Assembly (NCBI GenBank): GCA_003313425.1
Contig: NHZP01000126.1
Span: 1 to 32,987 of the forward strand
Source: Pseudopyrenochaeta lycopersici
Taxonomy: Eukaryota; Ascomycota; Dothideomycetes; Pleosporales; Pseudopyrenochaetaceae
DNA length: 32,987 bases
Direction: 5' to 3'
Numbering within the stretch: the stretch's first letter is position 1; every line of letters starts with the position of its first letter. Below, piece after piece: positions 10,048-20,314 of the stretch. Position numbers and translations under genes: made by a program. The notes below the pieces were generated by a model. The model was not told where the DNA came from. It worked only from the letters and a program-made list of their open reading frames with translations, and did no database searches.

Positions 10048-10461
10048 TCAATAATGAAAAGTACGCTGGTTGATATGATCTTGCAAAGCTAGTAAGACGT
10101 CATGGTGGTCAAGGTAAGCCGTCATACACATCATTATTTTTAAAGCGGGCTTCCATGCCGGGTCTTGCTTTGTTTCATTTGCGGCCTGTCGTAACAACTC
10201 TGAGGTGCTCGAAGCGTCATTGCGTAGACAGTGCCGGAAGAGCATTGGCAGAAACTGCGGAAAAAATGCCATGTCTTCCGGGTCGTTTATCTCTTCACTC
10301 GAAAGCCCATCGTCAGTGAACAGATCGTCGCACGAGCCGTCCGTGGTCGAAGATTCAGCAGACGCGGCACCATAAGCGGAGGAGGCGTAATTTCTCCCTC
10401 GTGTATACGCCTCGCTTGTGAAACTGCTGTGCCTTGAAAGTGTGATTGATCGCTCTGTCAT
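10048..10461 (-). CDS. Hypothetical 137-residue protein
   Basis: A single open frame from ATG at 10461 to a stop at 10048. The N-terminal 50 residues are Ser/Thr/Ala-rich (SLE-like low complexity with SAESSTTDGSCDDLFTDDG). The C-terminal half is folded-looking and helical (FFPQFLPMLFRHCLRND, PALKIMMCMTAYLDHHD). There is no signal peptide or recognised domain. No intron is needed. It could be a real orphan gene or chance; the length and composition favour a gene only moderately. Confidence 0.42.
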   Translation of the reverse strand: MTERSITLSRHSSFTSEAYTRGRNYASSAYGAASAESSTTDGSCDDLFTDDGLSSEEINDPEDMAFFPQFLPMLFRHCLRNDASSTSELLRQAANETKQDPAWKPALKIMMCMTAYLDHHDVLLALQDHINQRTFHY

Positions 10462-11380
10462 TGCGTTCAGTTGGCCAATCTACTTGTTTCAAACGGACGT
10501 TAAATAGTGCTGTACGGGTGAAGTGATGATGTAATAGCACGCTTCAGTTAAGCCGCGTGTAACTGTAATTGCTTTGAAATCGCTCACCCATGACCTTTTT
10601 GGGGAGACTAGCAGCTCTGCTCGTAGATGCGCGTTCTTGAGCAGCTCAGAAGTGGCCTCAACAGAGATTGCCCGCTTATTACGGATAGCGACACAAGAGA
10701 GGCTGCTTGCGCTCCCCTTGGCTCCGGCGCACATCCCTGATCTCGGAACACTTTACCATCACGGCGCTCCTCGCTTCGCCGCTATGCATTCATGTCCAAA
10801 TGCATAGCACTGGTGGTCAAATGCTGATATTTCGAGTATTTCAATTCTTAGAAGGCCATCCGGCAATTCTGGATTTCCGTGGTGTTGTTCACGCTCATTT
10901 CGATAATAAAGACTAATAGTGGCTGTGATAAGGACGTGCCGTGCCACGCTACTAGTAATGGATCTGTTGCATGTCGCAGCCCCTATCTGGGCTTCGGAAA
11001 AGCTTCACCACTTATGGACAGGCCAAGCTTATTGTGGAGCAGCTCCCTGTACGGCATGCGCGATGGGAAGGGCCGCTGCGATTATGACTGCAGCACAAGT
11101 GGACGCTAGTGACATTATCTGGTCTTCCACTCTGGACTCTCGAGAAGAGGGGCCCACGTAATATTATGTATGCACGCTCTGCTTGGCCATTGGACTGTGA
11201 GACTGTCGCATTAGCATCGGGGGCGCTGCAAAAGCTAGGTATCATTAATGGCTTCTAATAAGAGGACCAGACTAAAAATTGTGGCTCCTACGCGCCGCCT
11301 TCAGCTCTTTCATACGCCTTTGTATGCGACCGCATCTGCGCTGAAGAAATCCCAAGAAGAACTCGTACGAAAGCTTCGCT
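10462..11380. other. Intergenic stretch with short ORFs only
   Basis: ORFs up to 81 codons occur on both strands (for example 10489-10734 minus, 10919-11161 plus). None has a domain or a supporting splice structure. No repeats were recognised. Confidence 0.35.
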
Positions 11381-11770
11381 ATGCCCAAACAAACCTCTCC
11401 ACCCCAGACCACCTGTGGCGACCATGACAACCCAACGACAAAGCAGCGTCGTAGTCGGCGAGTGAGAAAACGCGTTGATGATTCGAGGCAGAGAGAAACA
11501 CAACTTGGACACACGGAGGAAAGGATAATCAAGCTCGAGAAAAGGCTTGAGAGCTTTGAATGTGAATTTGCTACCTTACTCGCGATCCTGCGCAGAGGTC
11601 CCTTTCTTGGCTCGATGCCTGGGGAAGCCGTTGAGCCGCGTCTCGAAGAGAAAGCTTTCAGCCCGAAGATGATATTGGGTACCCCGCAATCGGATGCTAA
11701 GAGATCAATGGACACACCTTCTGAGTTGAATCTTGATCTTGGTGATTTCTACAGCGGCGCAGAGAACTAG
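11381..11770 (+). CDS. Hypothetical basic/coiled-coil protein, 129 residues
   Basis: An open frame from ATG at 11381. Residues about 20-33 are strongly basic (TTKQRRSRRVRKRVDD). A likely short coiled coil follows (ERIIKLEKRLESFECEFATLL, about 47-67), then a Pro/Ser tail. A basic patch followed by heptads is reminiscent of a bZIP layout, but the N-x7-R signature is absent. An open minus-strand frame (11272-11715) covers the same DNA and looks less protein-like. A neighbouring plus frame upstream (about 11290-11420) also has helical content, so an extra 5-prime exon is possible. Low confidence. Confidence 0.33.
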   Translation: MPKQTSPPQTTCGDHDNPTTKQRRSRRVRKRVDDSRQRETQLGHTEERIIKLEKRLESFECEFATLLAILRRGPFLGSMPGEAVEPRLEEKAFSPKMILGTPQSDAKRSMDTPSELNLDLGDFYSGAEN

Positions 11771-12096
11771 AGCTTGGTCCAAGAGAAGAGCCTTCATTGT
11801 AGTGTAATGAGCAATAAGGCGAAATAGAATACCAGGACTTCTAGTTTACCCAGACCTCGTTCCATGTTCAAGTTTTCGTAATAGTGTGAATGCTTCCCCT
11901 TAACATCTGTCAATTTAGAAGCAAACAATTACAGGGCCCGGAACAAATGACCCAATCTCCTGTTAGATGCGTAGAAGACGGTGTTCCATCAAATTGCGGG
12001 TTGTGCAATCCCACATAGTAAGTTACTGTTCTCTTTATAAATGGGGTATATGGGCTTGCAGCACAGCGTCTGCGATTCTACTGTTGGCTTTTACAA
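11771..12096. other. Intergenic stretch
   Basis: Nothing recognised; probably the 3-prime region of the preceding ORF and the upstream region of the next. Confidence 0.3.
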
Positions 12097-12616
12097 ATGC
12101 AATCTCAAGAACAGCTACTTTTGCAGCTTCTCGAAGCTGTTGTTCATGCCCTAACATGCCAGGAGTGGATGGCAAAAGTCTTACAGGATTGGCACATTGC
12201 CGCAAAGCGTAGCTCAACACCCGACGCAAACGAATCGGTGGAGAATGAGTATCCTGCCGGGAGCAGAAGAGAACTAGAGGACGGTGAATTGGTCGACTAT
12301 GAAGAATGCGCACGAAATTCAGACAATAATAGCTCGTACGATGCATTGCCTCTCGCTGGGAATTGACATACTGAATCTTGCAAGGAGGCTCATTTCGCGG
12401 GAGCGCAGCGCGGACACAGAGCGAGTACAGGACGGCCGTGGAAACGATCTACACAGAAGCCCGACGACACGTCACCGCAATACGCACGGCGCATACCTAC
12501 CCAGAACGAGGTATAGACGACAGCCTTACCACAGCCGGTCCTACCAAACGTATCCATACGGCACGCGGCCATACTTCCGGGGACGTAGCCGGGGAAGATA
12601 CTTTTCTAATTACTAG
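12097..12616 (+). CDS. Small protein with acidic N-terminus and RG/RY-rich C-terminus, possibly two exons
   Basis: Two overlapping plus-strand frames join if an intron is removed at 12336-12384 (49 nt; GTACGA donor, CTGAA branch candidate, GCAAG acceptor). The product is about 157 residues. It has a helical N-terminus (MQSQEQLLLQLLEAVVHAL), an acidic middle (RELEDGELVDYEE) and a basic C-terminus with RYRRQPYHSRSYQTYP and RGRSRGRYF. RG-rich tails usually bind RNA or are methylated, so a nucleic-acid-binding role is a guess. The donor is not ideal. Transcript evidence would decide whether the two frames are joined. Confidence 0.42.
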
Positions 12617-12953
12617 GGGCAGGACTAGCAGTGGGTGTGAACTAACGGAGCGCATGGAATGTTTCTACCACTGTTCGCAACTGAGTTTATTGCTTGCTCA
12701 GCATCAAACCTTGATCCTACCAGTCCATCAGTACCAGCAGATGTAAACTACAATAACCTCCTGGTTAGGACCATTTTTGTTTATTTAGTGGCTTGTAGTA
12801 GTCAGCCACAAAGTGAGTTACCATATCCAGAACCCTCACGAAAACATTAGAGTTGTGCCATTTCGCCTTACGCACCGTTAATAGATAATCTGATTTCTTC
12901 GTGCAACGTATACGGACCTGTCTTCGGAAGAGTTCACTGTTTTTCTTCAGGCG

Positions 12954-13274
12954 CTAACTCCTTCCTTCCATAACGTTAAATCTCCACCCACGTGTCACAA
13001 CCTGCTGTATGATTTGCTGCGTTTTCGCCCGGATTTCATCCAGGTCATTTTTAATCAACGAGATATGGGTCTGCGTAAGGTTTTCTTGGTGATCTTTCAA
13101 CACCGCCTGTTGACCGTCTGATGAAAATGGGTTTTCGTGTTGAGAACGGAACTTATCCCATGATCCCTGCAAGGCACGTTGTATGTCTGCTTTGGAAGTC
13201 CCATTGTGATACACCAAGACTACACTTCTATTGCGTTCATCATGTTTGTACGAGTTAGCAAAGTATCCTGCCAT
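12954..13274 (-). CDS. Hypothetical 106-residue protein
   Basis: An open frame from ATG at 13274 to a stop at 12954. The composition is protein-like: RSVVLVYHNGTSKADIQRAL near the N-terminus and a long amphipathic helix (SLIKNDLDEIRAKTQQIIQQ) near the C-terminus. There is no signal peptide or membrane segment. I do not recognise a family. It starts about 60 bp from MITE copy 3, which would therefore lie in its promoter region. Confidence 0.4.
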   Translation of the reverse strand: MAGYFANSYKHDERNRSVVLVYHNGTSKADIQRALQGSWDKFRSQHENPFSSDGQQAVLKDHQENLTQTHISLIKNDLDEIRAKTQQIIQQVVTRGWRFNVMEGRS

Positions 13275-13337
13275 GCGTTAGTCGGGTTGGAGATTCCAAC
13301 CTGGTAGGCACGCTACCTCTGTATCCCTGTAGTGGAA

Positions 13338-13558
13338 CTGTCAGATGGAATGCTGAAGTGCGCTTATCAGAAATTGATGATTGAGATGATAGATGAGGTG
13401 TCCAAAAACTGTTCATTTTCTTGTTCGTGTTCTGTCCCCCGCTTTTTTTCTATATGTCCTCTGCTTCCGGAGGTTCCGCAGATAGTAGTAGTTATCGGTC
13501 CTACTATTGATAGCTCTTTCCTATGCAGTACATCTAAGCTTCTCCTTGTATCTGACAG
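13338..13558 (+). mobile_element. TTGTCAGAT-family MITE, copy 3 (subfamily I)
   Basis: 221 bp, with ends CTGTCAGAT and ATCTGACAG and a perfect 3-bp duplication GAA (13335-13337 and 13559-13561). It is near-identical to copy 1 in the opposite orientation and of equal length, so the boundaries are well fixed. Open frames across it on both strands are chance. Confidence 0.9.
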
Positions 13559-13561
13559 GAA

Positions 13562-14221
13562 CATTGCAAGCGGTTGTCCCAGCCAAACGGATGACAGTAT
13601 CGTTAAGCTAGATTTCATACTTTCAACTGTGGCCCAACTGCGTTTGTGCCGTGTGGGGACATGCTACGCGGGTATTCACTCCTAGCTCCTCCGAGTCACA
13701 GCTCCAACTCGTGCCAAATAAACCGGATTGAGGGTTTCTCACAAGCCCCTGATATAATTAGTATGAACGTCACGCTTTGTATAGAACCCTTAACGTACGG
13801 CAGTATAGATTATTGTCATATTGCGTGCTGTCTGCAGAGTGAGCATGGGTTCGCGTGCAAATATATTGGGTGTGCTTCTTAAAGTAGATTGTGTTATGTG
13901 ATCTACATCCCACTGCGTACGAAGCAGTCGTAATCAAGTGCTTACGTGTTCTATCAATCATAGTGATTGATGGCATGGTAAAGTCCGGGCTTTCGTGCCT
14001 CTCCCGGTTCTGGCTCAAACGCCTGCTAATTGCGCGACATGCGCAGGTCTCGGTGAACCATTGTTAGCGGCAAATTGCGCAGTTCTAGCGTTTTCTTACG
14101 CGTAATTCATCACTGCTTCCTGTCATTTGTTCTGCGCATATATCCTCTCTCGACCAAACTAGGCTCTAATACTGTAGCGTATCTAAGGCGCTTCTAACAC
14201 CTTAGCAGTGGGACGTTTACC
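13562..14221. other. Intergenic stretch, promoter of the TMEM53-like gene at its right end
   Basis: No supported gene. TGCGCATATATCC at about 14137-14149 is a TATA-like element some 75 bp before the ATG at 14222. Confidence 0.35.
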
Positions 14222-15181
14222 ATGACGCGGTGTGCTGAGCCTGAAAACGTCATAGCTGGCTTTAGACTTGTTGCACCCTCGCTATGGGAACACGTTCCTG
14301 AAGAATTGACCCGTTTCACGTGCACCTCTGCAGGTTCTGTCTTGGTTCCTTCACATATTCTTCTCCTATCCTGGACTGGTGCCCGCAACGAACACATCTC
14401 CAAGTACACAAATATGTACAGAACTTTGTTCCCGACGGCCCACGTCTTTGTCGTCACCACCTCGACGAAGGATCTCTGTTTTCGAACCCCAAAGCGAAAG
14501 CAGGAGCGGATGAAAGCTCTCCTGGAGCATCTCGTTGAGTACGAGAAATGCACAAACCTGCGTATTCTCATGCATGTGTTCTCCGAGGGAGGTAGCAACA
14601 AAGCTATCGAACTGGCGGAGGCATACCACAAAGAGACCAGCCACCGACTACCAGTTTCCGCGCTATGTTTGGATAGCACTCCAGGCCATCCTCGCTTCTT
14701 GCGTCTTTGCAACGCGTTGAAGAAGTCTCTTCCACCGCATCCAATACTCAAGCACGTGGGCTTTGTGGTGGGAAGTACTATTCTGGGCGGCGTGTGGATT
14801 CTGTTCTGCGTCTTCGAGGGATACGAGAATAATCCCATATCTAAAACTCGCCGCCAACTACTAGATCCTACTTATTTTGATCTTCGCGCTCCACGATGCT
14901 ACCTTTTCTCAAAAGCTGATGCGTTAGTAGCGTGGCAGGATATTCAGGAGCACAGGGACGCATCGATCGAACTAGAGATACCGGTTATGGAAGTTATTTT
15001 CAACAACAGTCAGCATTGTAAGCATGCGAGAGCGGAGCCACAGTTGTACTGGGAGGCTGTGAGGCAGACCTGGAGGAAGGCTGCAGCGAGAGACGGCAGC
15101 AAGTCAGTGGGAGAGGTGGACACTGGGTACAGCTTGGATGAACCTGATTGGGAAAAGGCGGCACGAGCGGGGAAGTACTGA
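14222..15181 (+). CDS. TMEM53/DUF829-family alpha/beta-hydrolase-like protein
   Basis: An intact single-exon gene of 319 residues. The DUF829 family (animal TMEM53) has an alpha/beta-hydrolase fold and is linked to nuclear-envelope or ER membranes; its substrate is not known. Family blocks are present in order: VLVPSHILLLSWTGA (about 40-54), LRILMHVFSEGGSNKA (about 113-128, with the nucleophile-like Ser in FSEGGS), LCLDSTPGHPRF (about 148-159), a hydrophobic segment (about 178-198), CYLFSKADALVAWQDIQEH (about 226-244, with the acidic residue in KAD) and FNNSQHCKHAR (about 260-270, with the likely His). A S-D-H triad is thus visible. The ATG context ACCATGA is good and the length is normal for the family. 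This is one of the clearly intact genes in the window. Confidence 0.9.
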   Translation: MTRCAEPENVIAGFRLVAPSLWEHVPEELTRFTCTSAGSVLVPSHILLLSWTGARNEHISKYTNMYRTLFPTAHVFVVTTSTKDLCFRTPKRKQERMKALLEHLVEYEKCTNLRILMHVFSEGGSNKAIELAEAYHKETSHRLPVSALCLDSTPGHPRFLRLCNALKKSLPPHPILKHVGFVVGSTILGGVWILFCVFEGYENNPISKTRRQLLDPTYFDLRAPRCYLFSKADALVAWQDIQEHRDASIELEIPVMEVIFNNSQHCKHARAEPQLYWEAVRQTWRKAAARDGSKSVGEVDTGYSLDEPDWEKAARAGKY

Positions 15182-15703
15182 GTGTAATTTTTCTCTTGGA
15201 GAAGTCGCTCTTATGACGTTAAGCGGTTCGTAGCGCGTTCCTATTCTTAGCGCTGCAGGGGTCCGCATACCGAAGTGCATGCCGAGGTGCACCCTAAAGT
15301 GTATTATGGGCTACATGAAGCTGGGGCTCTGTTATGACACCAATAGCTTCCGCATGTGTTGATTGGTTAGCTCACGTCCTGATGCTTGAGCCGCGTCGGC
15401 GGCCAATCGGTGTGAAAACTGGGCAATAGTAAGTTGACGTAAAAGAAGCTGGGTGGCACGAGCCGTACCCTTTCTTTCCAACCAAGCCATATGGATAATT
15501 TGCATCATCAAAGATCTGTGGTGTATATTGGGGTGGCAAGCGGTATATCCTCCCCGGTGTGTCCCATAATAGGTAACCTGAGATCGACTATGTTTCGATA
15601 GCGCATTGTACCCTCCGTGACTTCTTACCCTTTGCACTCATCTACGGAACCGTCATTCTCACAGCGCCCTAACGGCTTGGCGACTGGGCCTTTGTCGCAT
15701 GTC
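15182..15703. other. Intergenic stretch
   Basis: Contains the 3-prime region of the TMEM53-like gene and the upstream region of the DUF3431 gene. A minus-strand ORF (15332-15637) has no recognisable features. Confidence 0.35.
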
Positions 15704-16494
15704 ATGCGTGCTCCGCGCCGGAAGCTGTTGGCGTGCTCAATCGTAACTGCCTTATTTCTCCTGACGGTTCCTTTCATCATTCACTTCCCAAAACTGGAAA
15801 TTGCACGAGCCTTCACTGGCGGAAACATTTATCCAGGGCAGTTGGTCGTCAGTTCGCACGCTTCTGTTACAACAAGCTATGCTGCGAGTATAACCACTGC
15901 TAATTCATGTAGGTGGCAGACTGCGATCTACACGGTTGACGACCTAAACACAATCTTACATACAGATGTAACGTTAGATAAAGGGCATGAAGCATACGTC
16001 TATCTCACCTACATCATTGACAACTACTCCAATTTACCATCCAGAATGGTGTTTATGCACGGTCATCAGCAGCACAAGCATGGCACTCGCGATTGTGACG
16101 GCATTGAATATGACAATCTTGAATCCATCAAAGCCGTGAGGGTAGAATTTGTCCAACGCACCGGATATGCAAACTTCCGGTGCCGGACAACACCAGGCTG
16201 CCCAGCAGAGATCCAACCATTCCGACAGGACGGAGAAGGAGACAAACTGAGGCCACAGGAGAAAGCTATGGCTGTCGCATGGGCTGAACTATTCGAGAAT
16301 GATGATGTTCCACACATCATTGCGACGCCATGTTGCGCGCAGTTTGTAGTCTCACGAGCCCAAGTATTAAAACGACCAAAGCGAGAGTACGAGAAGTTCT
16401 TGAGTTGGTTGCATAACACGCCACTCAGTGGTTTCACTTCTGGCAGAATGTTGAGGAACTTTGGCATGTAATTGTTGGGAGAGATCCTGTGTAG
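15704..16494 (+). CDS. DUF3431 type II membrane protein with C-terminal frameshift
   Basis: DUF3431 proteins are fungal membrane-anchored proteins of unknown activity, thought to be glycosyltransferase-like. From the ATG at 15704 there is a short basic N-terminus, a transmembrane anchor (LLACSIVTALFLLTVPFII, about residues 9-27) and then the luminal domain. Conserved blocks include YIIDNYSNLPSRMVFMHGH, TGYANFRCRTTPGCPAEI, ATPCCAQFVVSRAQVLKRP and the TPLSGFTSGR box. The main frame then ends at 16471. One base later in register, the DNA reads VEELWHVIVGRDPV with a stop at 16494, which is the family's usual ending. So a single-base loss near 16447 replaces the last 15 or so residues. The protein could be functional without them, or this could be a sequence error. 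Confidence 0.78.
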
Positions 16495-17728
16495 TGAGTC
16501 GGCGCGAGGGAACTTTGGGAAGCTCGTGCTACGATTGCGGCTAGCTGCCCTGCTATGCAACAATGCTATCAGGATCAATATGGCATGGCATCTTCTGCTG
16601 TTCATAGCAAGACGGCAAACTGTCAACGTTGAAACGCTTCATAAGTTAGACCCTCACCTAAATTCTTACGCGAACTAACGAAGCATTTCCGCAAGGTGTA
16701 CAGTGCTTAGTGAATGCGGCTTCATCTTGCCAGGCAGCAACACCAACTGGGCCCGACCTGCCAGCCAGGGTCCGGCCCATGTAATATTGATCTCTGACTT
16801 GTAATATCGTTTGTTTTCTACGCGACCCTTCCATAACTAGCTGAGGACGATGCTGACGGTTAGCGCTTAACTACGTACGGAAGGTGGGGCTGTCAACGGA
16901 GATGAAGAAATGCATAGATTATCGTATGAGGCTTATTGGTTTCAATATCCTAGACTGTATCGGAGGTTTATCGCTGCGACTTGTGATTAAGAAGAATTTG
17001 TGCAGCATCATCAATAACGAAGAATGTAACAGTCAGCAACAACATCAATAGGTACACCTCGAAGCTTGAGCAGCACGAAGGTCGGCCTTTTTGTATGCAG
17101 CAAAAAGGGGGTCAGCTACAGCTGTTTTGATATTATCTGGTGACGGAAAATGCTTTTGCACGCTGCGAGTGTCACATCATGTGGTCAGAATACTCATTAG
17201 GCGCAGAGTTTCAAAGTGTTGTGGACTGCAAGTGGTACACCAAGAAGTTAAATTGGCCTGATGATGTTCTGATGGCTACACTATTGGTGAGGTATGGACT
17301 GACCTTAACGCTGAACTAAAGTGTTTTTCACACTACCGCGTACTTCTTGTGACCTTCAGTCGATTTATATTCAATCGTTTCGAACTTCTTCTTAATTCTT
17401 TTGAACTTCTACCTAATCGTGCTACACGATTTGTTTTCTCAATGTCACGCCTGTCTCCTTCAGCTAACTAACCGTGAAATGTTCGTCGTGTAAACACAGT
17501 TCGTAACATCGGATTCGGGACGATTTGGTCTTCGCCAACTCCCATCAACACGTATAGATATTGACCATCACTCTGTAGCTTTTGTATATCACAGCCTTGA
17601 CATGCTAGGTATTACTCCCATATTTGCTGCCCCGGCTCAAGCCTTCCAAAGAGAATCTCGTTATCTCCTTGCCAGTGCAAGGTAACACAATTATCTCGCA
17701 GAAATAGCCCAGAAGGACTGCGGTACTG
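16495..17728. other. 1.2-kb gene-free stretch
   Basis: No ORF over 70 codons is supported. Repeated short A/T-rich words occur at 17340-17440, but I could not define a repeat unit. No RNA gene or transposon ends were found. Confidence 0.45.
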
Positions 17729-18504
17729 TCAGAGGAGGAATATTACTTCCGCCAGGACATTGGGACACCGAATATCAACAATGTTCAATGCATGCGTAGA
17801 CGCCCTGCGTTCTAAATAGATAGCTACGCAGTCTTCAGAGATGTCGAGGACCTGACAGCTATCGGGGTCGTTGGGGAAGGTCCAGGATTCATTAACACGA
17901 AAGGTGTTGTTTTCTGTAGACAAACGTTTAATAACCAGCTTGCCGCTTCCTTCACTGTTATAGGGAGCATAGGCAACGAAGAGTAGCTCTGGACTATAGC
18001 ACTTGCAGACCTTAAGGTCGTACTGTAGAGGGTATGCAATACAACTTTATCTAGGGAAAGAAGTTCCTTGCGCCTTTCTTTGGCTGTGAAAATAATATTT
18101 GCTTTGTCCGCCCCTAAGGGGTCGACGCAGTCGTTTTCACACTGAAATGTGCATGTCAGAGCCCATTCGCCATCGACATTGCAATAAACCTGGATTCCAG
18201 CTCTCCTGGCGATATAGAGCTCATCGTTATTAAATAGCATAGATTGGATCTGATCCATGTGACGTTGGCATTCAACACCATCAGCGTGAGTATTATAGAC
18301 TATGAATTCCTCAGTGGAGAGACTCAGTGCGTGGTAAGTTGACGAAGCAGCGAAGTGTTCTATTTGGCTTCGATTGATGCAATACATGAAGGTTAAGTTC
18401 TTATGCCTGTTGTTGGGGTATTCTTGATAGAAGTAGGCGGCCCTTAGAGCTAGTCGCCTATGTAATCCGCTGTTAGCGTGTCGTCCGAGCGTTCGGGATG
18501 TCAA
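17729..18504 (-). pseudogene. Conserved-looking protein of unknown function, frameshifted
   Basis: Two minus-strand frames join into one protein. The first runs from about 18504 to about 18045 and contains NNRHKNLTFMYCINRS, HMDQIQSMLFNNDELYIARR and DVDP-like DCVDPLGADKANI. The second runs to the stop at 17729 and contains CIAYPLQYDLKVCKCYSPEL, KLVIKRLSTENNTFRVNESW and QVLDISEDCVAIYLERR. The switch near 18040 is a frameshift; no intron fits. The N-terminus lacks an ATG (the open frame starts at TTG with a stop just before), so the 5-prime part may be missing or in another exon near 18550. The repeated short strand-like segments resemble beta-propeller or F-box-associated C-terminal domains, but that is a guess. 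It lies on the same strand as the MFS gene just upstream. Confidence 0.5.
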
Positions 18505-18562
18505 TTACGAGGCCAAAGACATTCTGCAACTGTTCAAGACGACGCCCAGTCGGCTTCAGTGT

Positions 18563-20125
18563 CTACCGAGCCCATTTCCACCCATTTTGCTGTCCATCTA
18601 GCCGTCGGATGAACAGAAGACAGGCTAGTGAGATCGCCAATAGTGATCCCGTGTACGTTATTGGCCTGAGAAAGTCTTCACCGCTCAGGCCTCTGTCTGC
18701 CGCTCGGGTCACCAATGCTCCCGCGATAGGGACGCCAACGACATAACCAAACCCTCGTATAGAAGTCATGACTCCGTTCTTGGGATAGAACATGGCATCG
18801 CCAAACAGTTCTCTCTGGATCGAATTCATTGTGGTATTGAAGACCCCGCTGATAAGACCGTGACTGATACTCAATCCAACGTACAGCCCCACACTGTTTG
18901 TCAGTGCTGAAGGAACCCAGAGCGTCCATGTTGCAAATAAGTACACAACGGTGGCGATTATCAGCGCATTTTGGTGCCCGATCCGATCCGCAAGTACCCC
19001 AGCGCCTAGTCTCGAAGGGATACCTACGCCGTTATTGATGGCCAGCAGGTACGAAGCCGGCTTGATAGGAACACCGAGAGACTCCGCGAATGCGGGCCCG
19101 AACGTCATGGGAATCGCTAGCGTAAGCGGATGGATGAAGTTCACCACCGCAAGAGAGGAGAACATGGGGTCGTAGAATGCTGTCCAGCCAGTGACTTCCC
19201 TACTCCGGTATTGGAACTTTCGTGGCGGAATAGCCAGGACACTAGCACTTGACAACATGACAAGGCTGAAGACAGCAAATGCACCGAGCGTTACCCTCGT
19301 GCCAAACTTCTCCAGCAGGTTTGCCGTCACGAACGAAAAGGTCACACCACCCACAGCAGCAGCTATGCTCGTCAGCATACATCGAGATTGTGCAATGGAA
19401 TCGTACATGCCAGCGTACATGGTTCCCTGCGCAAGTCCACTGCGCTGTGGGAAATACTCGGGGAGAATGGGTGAAAGGATGTATATCAATATCCCCGTCC
19501 CAATGCCGACGAGAACACCCTGGCTCCCAAAGAGGTCCCAGGCCTAGTTTTGCGTGAGAAGAGTTTTAGAACGACATGGGGAGATTTACGCTATGGCTGC
19601 TTGCTGCTGTTGAGAACCCAAGCGCGACGCAAACTGTGCCAACAAAGCACACTGTATAGATATGTCGCCCAATCTCAGGCAGACGCGGATAGTAGAATAT
19701 CCCAAAGAGAGCAACCAATCCTCCATTACCGAAAGACCCAATGGAAGAGATCAAGGTACGGTTTCCGATCTCGCTTTCGCGAATTACGCCGTCCCGTACT
19801 GCCTCTTGACGTCCATAGTGTGCTTGGAATACACCAAAGGCTTGCACAAACCCTGGAGGAGGTGGCATTAGCTTGGCGCAAGGGAACGGGGCACACCTTT
19901 GGCGAAACCCATTAACAAGATGCTCACCTATCACAGTGAACGCCATCAAAGACGTTGATAGCAGGATCCTCCACTGCTGTGCCTGCGTCACGTCCTCTCC
20001 TACATTCTCCTGCGATTGCGTCGTGGAGCTGGCCGAGATGCTGCGGCTTAGTGGACTGTCTTTGTCACCGCCTATTTCAGCGCCTTCGAATCTTAGTGAA
20101 GTTCAAACAGGAGTTCAGTCCTCAT
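18563..20125 (-). CDS. MFS transporter, monocarboxylate-transporter type, start codon unclear
   Basis: A multi-pass plasma-membrane carrier of the MCT-like fungal MFS group. The substrate is unknown (monocarboxylates or similar). Exons are about 20098-19928, 19852-19590 and 19543-18563. Intron 1 (75 nt; GTGAGC, GCTAAT, CAG) and intron 2 (46 nt; GTAAAT, CTAG) are well formed. Family features include the TM1 block SLMAFTVIG with FVQAFGVFQAHYG after splicing, LFGSQGVLVGIGTGILIY, the loop after YFPQRSGLAQGTM, and the second half with GVGIPSRLGAGVLADRIG and YVVGVPIAGALVTRAADRG. A 39-nt stretch inside exon 3 (near 19375-19415) may be a further short in-frame intron, because removing it improves the fit around TM4. 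The N-terminal frame has no ATG. An ATG at 20125 (MRTELLFEL) would need a one-base shift near 20097. So the transporter core is intact but the start is doubtful. Confidence 0.72.
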
Positions 20126-20314
20126 GGCAAAGTGTGGTCATTATGGAGGTACTACCTACCAGCTTTTTCGATATCTGTATTGTCCATATGTTCCAAGCGT
20201 TAGCTGGTTTTAACGGTATTGTTGATTTGGAGTCTTATGAATCCACCTGTCCTAGGAGCGCATTTTAGTGGATTTTAGATTGCAGATATACGGTACACTT
20301 CTAATTACAAGTCC

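Noticed and set aside
19550..20268. Plus-strand ORFs of 121 and 131 codons
   Set aside because: Antisense of MFS exons and introns; no domain.
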